Made by a program: the position numbers and the translations under genes. From Actibacterium ureilyticum (GTDB lineage: Bacteria; Pseudomonadota; Alphaproteobacteria; Rhodobacterales; Rhodobacteraceae), in NCBI RefSeq assembly GCF_002285435.1, contig NZ_NSBT01000037.1:806001-870000 (forward strand): a stretch of DNA of 64,000 nt, in the 5' to 3' direction. This document shows positions 52,618-62,587 of the stretch, in pieces. Position 1 is the first letter of the stretch; every line of letters starts with the position of its first letter. The notes under the pieces were generated by a model that saw only the letters and a program-made list of their open reading frames with translations, searched no databases and had not been told where the DNA came from.

Positions 52618-53004
52618 TCACGCCGCCTCCGGCACCGGGCGCGGGCGCCCGTCCTCGTCGATGGCAACGAAGGTGAACATCGCCTCTGTCACCTTTTCGC
52701 GCACGCCGATGCGGTTGCGTTTGACCCAGGCCTCGATCTCGATCCGCATCGAGGTCCGCCCCACCCGCACGACGCGGCCATAGATGCACAGGACATCGCC
52801 GATCTTGACCGGGCGGATGAATTTCATCGCATCCAGCGCCACTGTGGTCACCCGCCCATTGGCGCGTTCGCCCGCGATCATCCCCGCGGCGATGTCCATC
52901 TGGCTCAGGACCCAGCCGCCGAAGATATCGCCATTGCCGTTCACATCCCGTGGCATGGCCAGGGTGCGCAAGGTCAGTTCCCCCTCGGGCGTGTCGTCGT
53001 TCAT
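52618..53004 (-). CDS. Acyl-CoA thioesterase (YciA-like hotdog protein)
   Basis: A 128-residue hotdog-fold thioesterase hydrolysing acyl-CoA. Family pattern: LRTLAMPRDVNGNGDIFGGWVLSQMDIAAGMIAGE, containing the catalytic Asn/Asp region, and VGRTSMRIEIEAWVKR. ATG 53004 gives MNDDTPEGEL with AAAGG upstream; the longer reading to 53310 overlaps the thioredoxin gene in another frame. The thioredoxin gene lies upstream on the same strand. Confidence 0.9.
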   Translation of the reverse strand: MNDDTPEGELTLRTLAMPRDVNGNGDIFGGWVLSQMDIAAGMIAGERANGRVTTVALDAMKFIRPVKIGDVLCIYGRVVRVGRTSMRIEIEAWVKRNRIGVREKVTEAMFTFVAIDEDGRPRPVPEAA

Positions 53005-53069
53005 GTGGCTGCCTTTCCGTTCGCTGCCGCCACACTCGCCCGCGCGCGGGCCAAGATCAACCGCTGCCG

Positions 53070-53510
53070 TCAGGCGGCGACGTGCTGGCGCGCGAAAGCC
53101 ACGATATCGGCGGCCGGTCGGGCGCCCGCCAGCCGCGCGACCTCGCGCCCGTTGCGGAACAGGATCAGCGCCGGAATGCCACGGATATTGAACCGGGCCG
53201 AGGCCTGGGGATGCGCCTGTGTGTCGATCTTGGCCAGCCGGATGTCGGGCGCCAGCTGCTGCGCCGCCTTGGCGAATTCGGGCGCCATCATCCGGCAGGG
53301 GCCGCACCACGGCGCCCAGTAATCCACCAGCAGCGGCAGGTCATCGGTCCGCACGCTTTTCTGCAACGTCGGCAGGTCCAGCTCGGCCACCTTGCCCGCG
53401 ACCAGCGGCGCGCCACAGGTCCCGCATTTCGGCCCCGCGCCCAGCCGGTCGCCCGGCACGCGATTGGCCTGTCCGCAGGCATGACAGAGGATTTTCTTTG
53501 CATCGGCCAT
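53070..53510 (-). CDS. trxC: Thioredoxin with N-terminal zinc ribbon (TrxC type)
   Basis: Cytosolic thiol-disulfide reductase of 146 residues. The N-terminal zinc finger consists of CHACGQ and CGTCGA; the thioredoxin domain has the active site YWAPWCGPCRMM and the cis-proline in RGIPALILF. This domain order identifies thioredoxin 2 (TrxC), usually linked to oxidative-stress response. ATG 53510 gives the canonical MADAKKILCHACGQ start. Its promoter overlaps that of the divergent small protein. Confidence 0.94.
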   Translation of the reverse strand: MADAKKILCHACGQANRVPGDRLGAGPKCGTCGAPLVAGKVAELDLPTLQKSVRTDDLPLLVDYWAPWCGPCRMMAPEFAKAAQQLAPDIRLAKIDTQAHPQASARFNIRGIPALILFRNGREVARLAGARPAADIVAFARQHVAA

Positions 53511-53565
53511 GATCGGCCCCTTTTTCACATTCCCGTTTCCGAATATATTGGAAGCGCATCCCGAT

Positions 53566-53775
53566 ATGTCCAGACCCCGAGCCGACATGCGCAACTGGCA
53601 AGATCTGACCCCCGAAGACCAACTGGCCCTGCGCGAGGCTTATGGCCGCGACCCCGATTGCCTGACCGGCACGTGTTCGCTGGATGCCAAGACCGCGCAT
53701 TTCGCCGCCTGGCTGGCCGAACGCGGCGTGGCCTTTGGCGCGGGCGACCTGCCCCGCCGCACGCCACGGGGATAG
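53566..53775 (+). CDS. Small conserved-type hypothetical protein
   Basis: A 69-residue soluble protein, MSRPRADMRNWQDLTPEDQL then ALREAYGRDPDCLTGTCSLD. It has two cysteines (C-L-T-G-T-C) that could form a disulfide or metal site, and a helical C-terminal half ending in DLPRRTPRG. Divergent from trxC, an arrangement compatible with a redox role, but nothing in the sequence gives a function. ATG 53587 is another possible start; a longer reading from 53509 would overlap trxC. Confidence 0.55.
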   Translation: MSRPRADMRNWQDLTPEDQLALREAYGRDPDCLTGTCSLDAKTAHFAAWLAERGVAFGAGDLPRRTPRG

Positions 53776-53823
53776 ACCACCCGCATACCCCACCCTATAG
53801 TCACCGGAAAAGGGGCGCCAAAG

Positions 53824-55062
53824 GTGACATCGAAAAAGCTGTGGTATCTGGTGCAACTGTCCCGACGGCTGTGGGTACGTGCCAGCCTGATCGCCTGTCT
53901 TGCGATCCTGAGCGCGCTGCTGGCGCCGGTGTTGTCGCCCATCATTCCCGACAGCTGGGCCGAGCGTTTCGGGCGTGACGCGGTGTTGCCGCTGCTGGAT
54001 GTGCTGACCGGCACGATGCTGACGGTCGTCACATTCTCGCTTTCGGTGATGGTCACGGCGCATCTTCAGGCCGCCAGCCAGGTCACCCCCCGCGCGCATC
54101 GGATGCTGAAGGAAAACACCGTCACCCAGACGGTGCTGGCGACGTTCCTGGGCGCGTTCATCTTCGCGCTGACCTGCGCGATCCTGTTTCGCGCCCATGT
54201 CTATACCGCGCGCGGATCGGTCGTCGTCTTTGCCTTTACCATCCTTGTGGTGCTGCTGGTGGTGCTGTCGATCCTGCGCTGGATCGACCAGCTGTCCGAT
54301 CTGGGCAGCATGGACGAAACCCTGCGCGAGATCGAGGCACGCACGCGCGAGACACTGAAATCCCGCCAGACCCAGCCCACGCTGGGCGCCCGCGAATTGA
54401 CCAGCGACCTGCCGGAAACCGGCGTGCCGATCCGCGCGGTTGTCGGCGGCTACGTGAGGTTCATCGACACCGGCGCGCTGGCCAAGGTGACCGAAGAGCG
54501 CGACTGCGACATTCACCTGGCGATCCGGCCCGGCGACTGGCTGCGGCGCGGTCAGGTGCTAGCCATGATCGGCAAGGGCGACACCCGGCTGGCCAGCGCG
54601 GTTCTGGGGGCGATCACCCTGTCGGATGAGCGCAATTTCGACCAGGACCCGCGCTATGGCCTGTCGCTGTTCGGCGAGGCCGCGGCCCGCGCCCTGTCGC
54701 CGGGGCTGAACGACCCCGCCACCGCCATCGACGCCATCGCCCGGTTGGAACGGCTGTTCCTGGAACAGGGCGCAACCACCGACGATCCCCAGATCGACGC
54801 CGAACGCCTGTGGATGCCCGCCGTCACCGGACCCGAGCTTCTGGAGTCGGGCTTTGACGTCATTGCCCGCGACGGCGCCGGCAAGATCGAGGTCGCCCTG
54901 CGCCTGCTGGAGGCGTTGCGCGCCATCGCCGACACCGGGGATGCGGGGTTGGCCCAGGGCGCACGCGAACTGGCCGCCCGCGCCGCCGCGCTGGCCGATC
55001 AGGCACAGGTGCTGGACACCGACCGCGCCCGCCTGCGCGACGCGGCCGCTTTCGCGCGATAG
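53824..55062 (+). CDS. DUF2254 family membrane protein
   Basis: A 412-residue protein with four N-terminal membrane helices (about 18-38, 53-80, 100-125 and 135-155) and a large soluble C-terminal domain with the family segment LFGEAAARALSPGLNDPATAIDAI. The role is unknown. The GTG start at 53824 was used because it directly follows AAAGG and no better start precedes it. It converges with gcvP with only 9 bases between stops. Confidence 0.85.
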   Translation: MTSKKLWYLVQLSRRLWVRASLIACLAILSALLAPVLSPIIPDSWAERFGRDAVLPLLDVLTGTMLTVVTFSLSVMVTAHLQAASQVTPRAHRMLKENTVTQTVLATFLGAFIFALTCAILFRAHVYTARGSVVVFAFTILVVLLVVLSILRWIDQLSDLGSMDETLREIEARTRETLKSRQTQPTLGARELTSDLPETGVPIRAVVGGYVRFIDTGALAKVTEERDCDIHLAIRPGDWLRRGQVLAMIGKGDTRLASAVLGAITLSDERNFDQDPRYGLSLFGEAAARALSPGLNDPATAIDAIARLERLFLEQGATTDDPQIDAERLWMPAVTGPELLESGFDVIARDGAGKIEVALRLLEALRAIADTGDAGLAQGARELAARAAALADQAQVLDTDRARLRDAAAFAR

Positions 55063-55071
55063 CCGGGCGGC

Positions 55072-57921
55072 TTATTCCGCGGCGTCGGCATAGCCCGCGA
55101 CCGGTGGGCAGGTGCAGACAAGGTTCCGGTCGCCATAGGCGTTGTCGACCCGACCCACGGGCGGCCAGTACTTGTCGACCCGGAACGAGCCCGGCGGGAA
55201 ACAGCCCTGTTCGCGGCTATAGGGACGATCCCAATCCGCCACCAAATCATTGACCGTATGCGGGGCGTGTTTCAGCGGGTTGTTGACGGCATCCATCTCG
55301 CCCCGCTCGATCGCGGCGATCTCTTCCCGGATCGCCAGCATCGCGTCACAGAACCGGTCCAGCTCGGCCTTGGTCTCGCTCTCCGTCGGCTCCACCATCA
55401 GCGTCCCGGCGACGGGCCAGCTCATGGTTGGCGCGTGAAAGCCGCAATCCACCAGCCGCTTGGCGATATCGTCCACCGTGACACCCGCGCTGTCGGCAAA
55501 GGGGCGCGTGTCCAGGATGCATTCATGTGCCACACGGCCCGACGTGCCCTTGAACAGCACGTCATAGGCCCCTTCGAGCCGCTTGGCGATATAGTTCGCG
55601 TTCAGGATCGCCAGCTTGGTCGCCTGGGTCAGGCCCCGACCGCTCATCGCCAGGCAATAGGCATAGGAAATCAACAGGATCGACGCCGAGCCATAGGGGG
55701 CGGCCGATACCGGCCCCTCGGCCCCGCCGGTTTCGGGATGGCCGGGCAGATAGGGTTCCAGATGCGCCTTGACCCCGATCGGCCCCATGCCGGGGCCACC
55801 GCCGCCATGCGGGATGGCAAAGGTCTTGTGCAGGTTCAGGTGGCTGACATCGGACCCGATCTCGCCCGGTTTCACCAGCCCCACCAGCGCGTTCAGGTTC
55901 GCACCGTCCATATAGACCTGACCGCCGTGATCATGGGTGATCTTGCAAACCTCGCGCACGGTTTCCTCGAACACGCCATGGGTCGAGGGATAGGTGATCA
56001 TGCAGGCCGCCAGAGTGTCGCCCGCCGCTTCGGCCTTGGCGCGGAAATCGTCCAGATCGATATCCCCGTTCTCGGCCGATTTCACCACCACGACCTTCAT
56101 GCCGCACATCTGCGCGCTGGCGGGGTTGGTGCCATGGGCCGACACCGGGATCAGGCACACATCGCGGTGCCCCTGCCCGCGCGCCTTGTGATAGGCCGCG
56201 ATGGTCAGCAGCCCCGCATATTCGCCCTGCGCCCCGGAATTGGGCTGCATCGACATCGCGTCATAGCCGGTCGCCTGGCACAGGATGCGGCTCAGCCCCT
56301 CGATCACCTCGGCATAGCCCTGCGCCTGATCGGCGGGGGCGAAGGGGTGCATGTTGGCAAATTCGTGCCAGCTGATCGGCATCATCTCGACCGCCGCGTT
56401 CAGCTTCATCGTGCACGACCCCAGCGGGATCATCGCCCGGTCCAGCGCCAGATCTCGGTCGGCCAGACGGCGCATATAGCGCATCATCTCGGTCTCGGCC
56501 CGGTTCATCTGGAACACCGGATGGGTCAGGTATTCGCTTTCCCGCAACAGCGCCTGCGGCAGCCGGAACCGCGGCGTGCGATCTTCGGGGATGTCGTCCA
56601 GCCCAAAGGCCGACCAGACATCGACGATGGTCTGCCAGCGGGTGGTTTCATCCACGGCAATGCCGATCCTGGTTTTGCCCACCTTGCGCAGGTTGATCTC
56701 CCGCGCCCGGGCGGCGTTCAGGATCACGCCCTGCATCGGGCCGACCTCGACCGTGATCGTGTCGAAAAACGCCGCTGGCTCGACGGTGAAACCGCCCTGT
56801 TCCAGAACCTCGACCAGGCGCACGGCCTTGTTGTGGATCCGCTGGGCAATGGCCTTCAGCCCCTTGGGCCCATGAAACACCGCATAGAACCCCGCCATCA
56901 CCGCCAGAAGCGCCTGCGCGGTACAGACATTGCTGGTGGCCTTTTCGCGGCGGATATGCTGCTCGCGGGTCTGTAACGACAGGCGGTAGGCCTTGTTGCC
57001 GCGCGCATCCACGCTGACACCCACGATCCGGCCCGGCATCGCGCGCTTGAACGCATCGCGGCACGCCATATAGGCCGCGTGCGGCCCGCCATAACCCATG
57101 GGCACGCCGAACCGCTGGGTCGAGCCCACGGCGATATCGGCCCCCATCGCGCCCGGCTCCTTCAGCAGGGTCAGCGCCATCGGATCGGCGGCGACGATCC
57201 CCACCGCCTTGGCCGCGTGCAGCGCGTCCATCGCGTCGGTGAAATCGCGCACATGACCATGGGTGCCCGGATACTGAAAGATCGCGCCAAAGACCGCCTC
57301 GGGGTCCAGATCCTCGGGCGCGCCGACGATCACCTGAATATCCAGTGGCGCGGCACGGGTCTGCATCACGGCGATATTCTGCGGATGACAGTTTTCATCG
57401 ACGAAAAACCCGGTGGCCTTCGACTTCGCCACCCGCTGGGCCATCACCATCGCCTCGGCACAGGCGGTCGCCTCGTCCAGAAGCGAGGCATTGGCCACAG
57501 CCAGCCCCGTCAGGTCGCTGACCATGGTCTGATAGTTCAGCAGCGCCTCAAGCCGGCCCTGGCTGATCTCGGGCTGATAGGGGGTATAGGCGGTGTACCA
57601 GGCCGGGTTTTCCAGGATATTGCGCTGGATCGCCGGCGGCGTGACCGTGCCGTAATACCCCTGCCCCAGCAGCGTCGAAAACACCCGGTTCTTCTTGGCC
57701 ACCTGCCGCAGATGCCAGATCAGCTCGCGCTCGGATTTCGGCTTGCCATAGTCCAGCGCCGCCGCCTGCCGGATGCTGGCGGGCACGGTCTGGTCGATCA
57801 GCGCCTCCAACCCGTCCACACCGACCACGCCGAACATCTCGGCCATCTCCTCGGGCGATGGGCCGATATGGCGGCGGTTGGCAAAATCATAGGGATCATA
57901 GTCGGTGGGTGTGAACGGCAT
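55072..57921 (-). CDS. gcvP: Glycine dehydrogenase (decarboxylating), P-protein
   Basis: PLP enzyme that decarboxylates glycine and passes the methylamine to lipoylated GcvH. It has 949 residues from this start, the normal single-chain length. Two homologous halves are present; the PLP-binding lysine is in [16 protein letters not shown] of the second half, and the first half has [25 protein letters not shown] 57921 gives the family start [23 protein letters not shown] 57963 is an in-frame alternative lying next to a hairpin. Last gene of the gcvT-gcvH-gcvP operon. Confidence 0.97.
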   Translation of the reverse strand: MPFTPTDYDPYDFANRRHIGPSPEEMAEMFGVVGVDGLEALIDQTVPASIRQAAALDYGKPKSERELIWHLRQVAKKNRVFSTLLGQGYYGTVTPPAIQRNILENPAWYTAYTPYQPEISQGRLEALLNYQTMVSDLTGLAVANASLLDEATACAEAMVMAQRVAKSKATGFFVDENCHPQNIAVMQTRAAPLDIQVIVGAPEDLDPEAVFGAIFQYPGTHGHVRDFTDAMDALHAAKAVGIVAADPMALTLLKEPGAMGADIAVGSTQRFGVPMGYGGPHAAYMACRDAFKRAMPGRIVGVSVDARGNKAYRLSLQTREQHIRREKATSNVCTAQALLAVMAGFYAVFHGPKGLKAIAQRIHNKAVRLVEVLEQGGFTVEPAAFFDTITVEVGPMQGVILNAARAREINLRKVGKTRIGIAVDETTRWQTIVDVWSAFGLDDIPEDRTPRFRLPQALLRESEYLTHPVFQMNRAETEMMRYMRRLADRDLALDRAMIPLGSCTMKLNAAVEMMPISWHEFANMHPFAPADQAQGYAEVIEGLSRILCQATGYDAMSMQPNSGAQGEYAGLLTIAAYHKARGQGHRDVCLIPVSAHGTNPASAQMCGMKVVVVKSAENGDIDLDDFRAKAEAAGDTLAACMITYPSTHGVFEETVREVCKITHDHGGQVYMDGANLNALVGLVKPGEIGSDVSHLNLHKTFAIPHGGGGPGMGPIGVKAHLEPYLPGHPETGGAEGPVSAAPYGSASILLISYAYCLAMSGRGLTQATKLAILNANYIAKRLEGAYDVLFKGTSGRVAHECILDTRPFADSAGVTVDDIAKRLVDCGFHAPTMSWPVAGTLMVEPTESETKAELDRFCDAMLAIREEIAAIERGEMDAVNNPLKHAPHTVNDLVADWDRPYSREQGCFPPGSFRVDKYWPPVGRVDNAYGDRNLVCTCPPVAGYADAAE

Positions 57922-57969
57922 GGGTGTGACACTCGGGGTTGCAGGGCGTCTTTTGCCCTTCATTGTTCG

Positions 57970-57992
57970 AAAAATACTCTCGCCGAAGGCGA
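57970..57992 (-). other. Hairpin plus T-run between gcvH and gcvP (related to the dispersed element)
   Basis: On the minus strand a 5-bp stem TCGCC/GGCGA with a 3-base TTC loop is followed directly by GAGTATTTTT, the same GAGTATTTTT core found in the two dispersed elements. It could act as a partial terminator, lowering gcvP relative to gcvTH. It lies immediately before the gcvP start region. Confidence 0.5.
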
Positions 57993-58011
57993 AATCCCGC
58001 CTCAGTAGGGG

Positions 58012-58371
58012 CTAGCTGATGAAATCCTTATAGGCCGCCTCGTCCATCAGATCGTCCAGCGCCGACAGATCCTCGACCTTCATCTTGAAGAACCACGCCT
58101 CGCCCTGCGGGTCGTCATTCACCGCGCCGGGATTGTCGACCAGCGCTTCGTTGACCTCGACGATCTCTCCGTCCAGCGGGGCCAGAATGTCGCTCGCGGC
58201 CTTGACGCTTTCGATCACGACGATCTCGTCATCCTTGCTGACGGTGGCGCCTTCCTCGGGCAGTTCTACAAAGACGATATCGCCCAGCTGTTCGGCGGCA
58301 TGTTCGGTGATGCCCACCACCACCAGATCGCCCTCGACCTGCAGCCATTCGTGTTCTTCGGTGAATTTCAT
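58012..58371 (-). CDS. gcvH: Glycine cleavage system H protein
   Basis: Lipoyl carrier of 119 residues shuttling the aminomethyl group between GcvP and GcvT. The lipoylated lysine is in [11 protein letters not shown], with the DEIV segment before it and the conserved [10 protein letters not shown] after it. Residues preceding show the standard KFTEEHEWL beginning. Only 11 bases separate it from gcvT. Confidence 0.97.
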   Translation of the reverse strand: MKFTEEHEWLQVEGDLVVVGITEHAAEQLGDIVFVELPEEGATVSKDDEIVVIESVKAASDILAPLDGEIVEVNEALVDNPGAVNDDPQGEAWFFKMKVEDLSALDDLMDEAAYKDFIS

Positions 58372-58382
58372 CGCGTTTTCCC

Positions 58383-59513
58383 TCAGCGTTTATAGTTGGA
58401 TGTCCGGAACGGCAGGGCCGATACCGTGGCGGGCAGGTATTTGCCCCGCACCGCGCCATAGATCGTGGTCCCCTCGCGCGCATAGGCGGTGCCGATATAG
58501 CCCATGGAAATCGGCGCCTCGACCGAGGGGCCGAACAGGCCCGAGGTCACGGTGCCGATGGGCGTCTGCCCCTGATCGTCGGCAAAAAGCTCGGTCCCCT
58601 CGCGCATCGGCGCGCGGGTTTCGGGCCGCAGGCCCACGCGGCGGCGCGCCACGCCCTCGGCCAGTTCGCCCAGGATGCGGTCCTCGCCCGGGAACCCGCC
58701 CTGGCGTGCGCCACCCGCACGGCGGGCCTTTTGCATCGCCCAGATCAGGTCAGCCTCGACCGGCGAGGTTGCCGTGTCCAGATCATGGCCATAAAGGCAC
58801 AGCCCCGCTTCCAGCCGCAGGCTATCGCGCGCGCCCAGCCCGATGGGTTCCACCGCCTGCTGCGCCAGCAATGCGCGGGCCAGTGCCACGGCCTGCCCCT
58901 CGGGGACCGAAATCTCGAACCCGTCCTCGCCGGTATAGCCCGAGCGCGAGATCCACAGCTCGCCGAAATCGGACGGCACAACAACGCTGTCCATGAATGT
59001 CATGTCAGCAACGGCCGGCACCAGTGCAGACAACGCGCCATCGGCCTCCGGCCCCTGCAACGCCAGCAGCGCCCGGTCTGTTATCGGCGTGACCGTGCAG
59101 CGATCCGCGATATGGGACGTGATATGCGCCAGATCGGCGTCCTTGCAGGCGGCATTCACCACCAACAGGAAATGATCGCCGCGATTGGCCAGCATCAAGT
59201 CGTCCATGATCCCGCCATCGGCGTTGGTCAAAAGCCCGTAACGCTGGCGGCCCTCTTTCAACTCGACCAGCGCGACCGGCATCAGGCTTTCCAGCGCCAG
59301 CGCCGCGTCGGTCAGATCGCCCGATTTCGGATGCACCAGGATCTGCCCCATATGGCTGACATCGAAAAGCCCCGCCTGCGCCCGGCAATGCAGGTGCTCC
59401 TTCATCACGCCCAGCGGATATTGCACCGGCATCTCATAGCCCGCGAAGGGCACCATCCTGGCGCCCCGTTCCAGATGCAGATCGTAAAGCCCCGTCCGTT
59501 TCAGTTCCGGCAT
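58383..59513 (-). CDS. gcvT: Glycine cleavage system T protein (aminomethyltransferase)
   Basis: Transfers the methylene from lipoyl-GcvH to tetrahydrofolate, releasing ammonia. It has 376 residues, starting [20 protein letters not shown]. Conserved segments: [47 protein letters not shown] and the C-terminal YIGTAY. ATG 59513 was chosen over 59537, as GGGGGGTGG lies just upstream. First gene downstream of the tandem glycine riboswitch. Confidence 0.95.
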   Translation of the reverse strand: MPELKRTGLYDLHLERGARMVPFAGYEMPVQYPLGVMKEHLHCRAQAGLFDVSHMGQILVHPKSGDLTDAALALESLMPVALVELKEGRQRYGLLTNADGGIMDDLMLANRGDHFLLVVNAACKDADLAHITSHIADRCTVTPITDRALLALQGPEADGALSALVPAVADMTFMDSVVVPSDFGELWISRSGYTGEDGFEISVPEGQAVALARALLAQQAVEPIGLGARDSLRLEAGLCLYGHDLDTATSPVEADLIWAMQKARRAGGARQGGFPGEDRILGELAEGVARRRVGLRPETRAPMREGTELFADDQGQTPIGTVTSGLFGPSVEAPISMGYIGTAYAREGTTIYGAVRGKYLPATVSALPFRTSNYKR

Positions 59514-59582
59514 TCCACCCCCCAGATTGCCGGCCAAGGACGACCGGGCATCGGTTGCATGACCCCTTCGGCCACGTTCGAT

Positions 59583-59740
59583 GCCCCCTCTGTCCCGTGC
59601 GCCTGAGATCGCTATCCCTTCGGCGGGCGCTTGCGCGCCACTCTCCAGAGTTCTTGAGCGTCGGCGGTCCGTGGGCCTGAGAGTTTACCGGGGCGGTTGC
59701 TCCTTCGGCACTGGGATGAACCAGATTCTCCCGCTGACAA
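59583..59740 (-). promoter_or_regulatory. Tandem glycine riboswitch upstream of gcvT
   Basis: Two glycine aptamers in series on the minus strand. Aptamer I (about 59738-59664) has GGGAGAAT, GTGCCGAAGGAGCAA and CTCTCAGGC; aptamer II (about 59655-59586) has CTCTGGAGAG, GCCGAAGGG, ATCTCAGGC and GGACAGAGG. The GCCGAAGG and CTCAGGC motifs are the known consensus, and the short linker between aptamers fits. The gcvT start codon is about 70 bases downstream, so glycine probably turns on gcvT, gcvH and gcvP expression. Confidence 0.95.
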
Positions 59741-59844
59741 CAGAATGTTATTGGATCGCACCGCGTCGGGCAAGCCCCGAGCGTCGTGCCCGGGTGACAC
59801 GCCCCGCCGCAACCGCTAGCGTCGCCGCAACGGGAGGAACGCAA

Positions 59845-60291
59845 ATGGATGTGATGATGGTGAAATACGCGGGCACGATGCTGGCCGCCGGGATCGGCAT
59901 TCCGATCCTGGCCGCGCTGAACGCCGCCCTTGGGGCGCGTCTGGGGTCGCCCGTTGCGGCGGCGGTGGTGCTGTTCTGCGTGGCGCTTTGCGTGGTGCTG
60001 CTGGCCTATGCGGCGGTCGGGCGCGGCGCGCTGACGGGGCTGGGCACGGCGCCGAAACACCTGTTTCTGGGCGGGACATTCGTGGCGTTCTATGTCCTGA
60101 CGATCACCTGGGCGGCGCCGAAATTCGGCGTCGGAAACGCGGTGTTCTTCGTCCTGCTGGGGCAGTTGATCAGCGCCGCGGCCATCGACCATTTCGGCCT
60201 GTTCGGCGCGCAGATCTCGCCACTGGGACTGACCCGCGCGCTGGGGATCGGGGTGATGGGGCTGGGCGTGTTCATCACCCAGCTGGCCTAG
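59845..60291 (+). CDS. DMT family transporter, YdcZ-like single-domain protein
   Basis: A 148-residue membrane protein with five predicted helices of the YdcZ (PF04657-type) half-size drug/metabolite transporter fold. The family pattern is PILAALNAALGARLGSPVAAAVV and FVLLGQLISAAAIDHFGLFG. GGGAGG sits 8 bases before ATG 59845; a longer reading from 59581 crosses the riboswitch and is rejected. It may dimerise to form a transporter; substrate unknown. The end overlaps the convergent cytochrome gene by 4 bases. Confidence 0.85.
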   Translation: MDVMMVKYAGTMLAAGIGIPILAALNAALGARLGSPVAAAVVLFCVALCVVLLAYAAVGRGALTGLGTAPKHLFLGGTFVAFYVLTITWAAPKFGVGNAVFFVLLGQLISAAAIDHFGLFGAQISPLGLTRALGIGVMGLGVFITQLA

Positions 60292-60683
60292 CGCTGCTGG
60301 GTTTCCAGCCAGCGCGCGATGGCCAGGATGTCGCCCTTGACCGGCACCGGGCTGCCGTCGGGGCCGTCCAGCACCTGGTCCGCGCCGCCCAGCGCATAGC
60401 CGAAGATCGGCATCGGCCCGCCGTGACCGCTAAGCTTGTTGCGGCCGTCGATGATGGCGATGACGTCCAGCATCGGGAACACCCCGCCATTGGCCGCGCT
60501 CAGCCCCCGCAGATCGGGCACATCGACCGACAGGATCGCCGTCATCGGACCATCGCCCGCGGCCTGAAGCCCGTGGCAGGTGGCGCAATTGGCGACATAG
60601 ATCTGCCGCCCCGTCAGGGCGCCCTCGGCAGCGGCGGCGCTGGCCCAGCTCAGCAGCGCGACAAGGATCGGGAACGGGCGCAT
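60288..60683 (-). CDS. Periplasmic c-type cytochrome
   Basis: A 131-residue exported haem protein with a signal peptide (about 1-19, ending AAAAE). The haem-binding motif is CATCHG (C33, C36, H37). A distal methionine candidate lies in GGPMPIFG. A single-haem class I cytochrome is likely. Function in electron transfer is inferred; the partner is unknown. It converges with the YdcZ-like gene. Confidence 0.87.
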   Translation of the reverse strand: MRPFPILVALLSWASAAAAEGALTGRQIYVANCATCHGLQAAGDGPMTAILSVDVPDLRGLSAANGGVFPMLDVIAIIDGRNKLSGHGGPMPIFGYALGGADQVLDGPDGSPVPVKGDILAIARWLETQQR

Positions 60684-60770
60684 GGCAAACCTCCGGCATC
60701 TGATCGGGGACCAGATTAGGCCCCGCGCCGTCGGCGGTCTTTGACCGGTGTCAAACCGGCGCGGCGGGGG

Positions 60771-61790
60771 TCAGACGCCCACGAACTGGATCTGCGTCGG
60801 GGTCAGGGGGGTGTCCACGCCGACCAGATGGATCATCGCCCCGGTGCTGAGCGTGATTTCCAGCTGCGTACCAGTATCGACCTGGCTGTCCACGGTCGGG
60901 GCGGTCGCGCCTTCGTATTCCACAAGCAGCGTGTCGGTATCGGGTACGAAATCGGTGATCGTCGTGGTACCCGACAGATCCGGCGTGGTGATGAACGTGT
61001 CCGCCCCGGCACCGCCGGTCGCCTCGTCGCCATCGCCGATCCGGAATTCGTCCTGACCGCCATCGCCCAGCAGGGTGTCGGCGCCGATCCCGCCCCACAG
61101 CGTATCGTCGCCCGCGCCGCCTTCGAGCGAATCGTCGCCCGCGTTGCCGCGCAAAAAGTCGTTGCCGCCGCCGCCCAGCAAGGTATCAGCGCCGTTATCG
61201 CCCTGCAGCTCGTCATTCTGGTCGCCGCCATCCAGGAAATCGTCGGCATTGCCACCGGCCAGCGTATCTTTACCCTCGTTCCCGAACAGGTTGTCGGCGC
61301 CGCCATCGCCCTGCAACAGGTCGTCATCGGCACCGCCGAACAGCAGATCCTCGTTCGCGCCACCGACCAGTGTGTCATCCCCGTCCGAGCCGCGCAGCAC
61401 GTCATTGCCGCCCTGGCCGAACAGCCGGTCGTTGCCCGCATCCCCGGTCAGGTCATCGGCACCGTCATTGCCGTAAAGCCGGTCATTGCCGTCGCCGCCT
61501 TCGAGCGAATCGACCCCGGACAGGCCGCGCAGGGTGTCGTTGCCCTCGCCGCCCAGAAGGGTGTCGTTGCCTTCGCCGCCGCGCACCTCGTCATTGCCCG
61601 CGCCAGCGTCGACCTGATCGTTGCCCTCAAGCGCGTTGATCAAGTCAGCCCTGGCCGTGCCGGTCATCACATCGTCATCGGGGGTGCCGTTGGTCGCGTC
61701 AACCTCGTCATCCGAGCCATCGCTGCCACCGCCGCCCCCGGCCAGACCGATGACCAGCCCGAAACTCATCAGCAACGCGATACCCAGCAT
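60771..61790 (-). CDS. RTX-repeat calcium-binding protein (hemolysin-type)
   Basis: A 339-residue protein: short hydrophobic N-terminus (about 1-18, MLGIALLMSFGLVIGLAG), glycine/acidic linker, then about fifteen or more nonapeptides of the GGxGxDxLx type (GGEGNDTLLGGEGNDTLRG-like) across residues 45-265, which bind calcium to form beta-rolls. The C-terminal part (about 270-339, GTTTITDFVPDTDTLLVEY) is the usual end. The N-terminal segment looks like a membrane anchor rather than an RTX secretion signal at the C-terminus. No type I secretion genes are nearby. Confidence 0.88.
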   Translation of the reverse strand: MLGIALLMSFGLVIGLAGGGGGSDGSDDEVDATNGTPDDDVMTGTARADLINALEGNDQVDAGAGNDEVRGGEGNDTLLGGEGNDTLRGLSGVDSLEGGDGNDRLYGNDGADDLTGDAGNDRLFGQGGNDVLRGSDGDDTLVGGANEDLLFGGADDDLLQGDGGADNLFGNEGKDTLAGGNADDFLDGGDQNDELQGDNGADTLLGGGGNDFLRGNAGDDSLEGGAGDDTLWGGIGADTLLGDGGQDEFRIGDGDEATGGAGADTFITTPDLSGTTTITDFVPDTDTLLVEYEGATAPTVDSQVDTGTQLEITLSTGAMIHLVGVDTPLTPTQIQFVGV

Positions 61791-61909
61791 ACCTTCACCT
61801 CAGCCACAGAAAGACATTCCCGCATTTCTACGAAATTGCGTGTAAAATACAACATTCACGCGATAATTTCGCGACGTTTCGCGTGACCTGACGTCACGGG
61901 GCGGGCTGT

Positions 61910-62587
61910 TCAGCCCAGTTGCCCGTCCTCGAGCCGCACGATCCGGTCCATCCGCGCGGCCAGATCCAGGTTATGGGTGGCGATCAGCGCCGACAGCCCG
62001 GTTTGCCGGACCAGCTCCATCAACGCGGCGAACACTTTGTCGGATGTGCCCGGGTCCAGATTGCCCGTGGGCTCGTCCGCCAGCAACAGCTTCGGCTGAT
62101 TGGCCAGCGCCCGGCAAAACGCCACCCGTTGCTGTTCGCCCCCCGACAGGGCCGCAGGGCGGTGCCCGGCGCGTTCGGCCACGCCGACCCGCGCCATCAG
62201 CTCGCGCGCCCGCGCCTGCGCCGCGCCTTGGCCCACGCCATTGGCCAGTTGCGGCAGCACGATGTTTTCCAGCGCGGTGAATTCCGGCAGCAGGTGGTGG
62301 AACTGATAGACAAATCCCACCCCCTCGCGCCGGATCCGCGTGCGGCGGCGATCCGACAGGCCGGTCACGGTTTCGCCGCCGATCCGCACCTGCCCCGCAT
62401 CGGCGGAATCCAAAAGCCCCGCGATGTGCAGCAGGGTCGATTTACCGGCCCCCGACGGTGCGACCAGCGCCACAACCTCGCCCCGGTTCACGGTCAGCGA
62501 CGCGCCGCGCAGCACCTGCACCGCGTTGGGCTTGCCGCGGTTATAGGTCTTTTCGACCCCGTCCAGTTCCAGCACCGGATCACTCAT
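61910..62587 (-). CDS. lolD: Lipoprotein-releasing ABC transporter ATP-binding protein LolD
   Basis: Energises extraction of lipoproteins from the inner membrane for delivery to LolA. It has 225 residues with Walker [10 protein letters not shown], signature [13 protein letters not shown], Walker [13 protein letters not shown] and switch His in [10 protein letters not shown]. The LolD-type Tyr-Asn-Arg-Gly start ([19 protein letters not shown]) is typical of this subfamily. It overlaps the permease gene by 8 bases. Confidence 0.95.
   Translation of the reverse strand: MSDPVLELDGVEKTYNRGKPNAVQVLRGASLTVNRGEVVALVAPSGAGKSTLLHIAGLLDSADAGQVRIGGETVTGLSDRRRTRIRREGVGFVYQFHHLLPEFTALENIVLPQLANGVGQGAAQARARELMARVGVAERAGHRPAALSGGEQQRVAFCRALANQPKLLLADEPTGNLDPGTSDKVFAALMELVRQTGLSALIATHNLDLAARMDRIVRLEDGQLG

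Noticed and set aside
59581-60291. Long N-terminal extension of the YdcZ-like gene from 59581
   Set aside because: The first 88 codons run antisense through the glycine riboswitch; ATG 59845 has a clear Shine-Dalgarno.
60771-61790. Tandem DNA repeats as a possible CRISPR-like or satellite array
   Set aside because: The periodicity is 27 bases in codon register and arises from RTX nonapeptides in a coding gene, with no spacer/repeat organisation.
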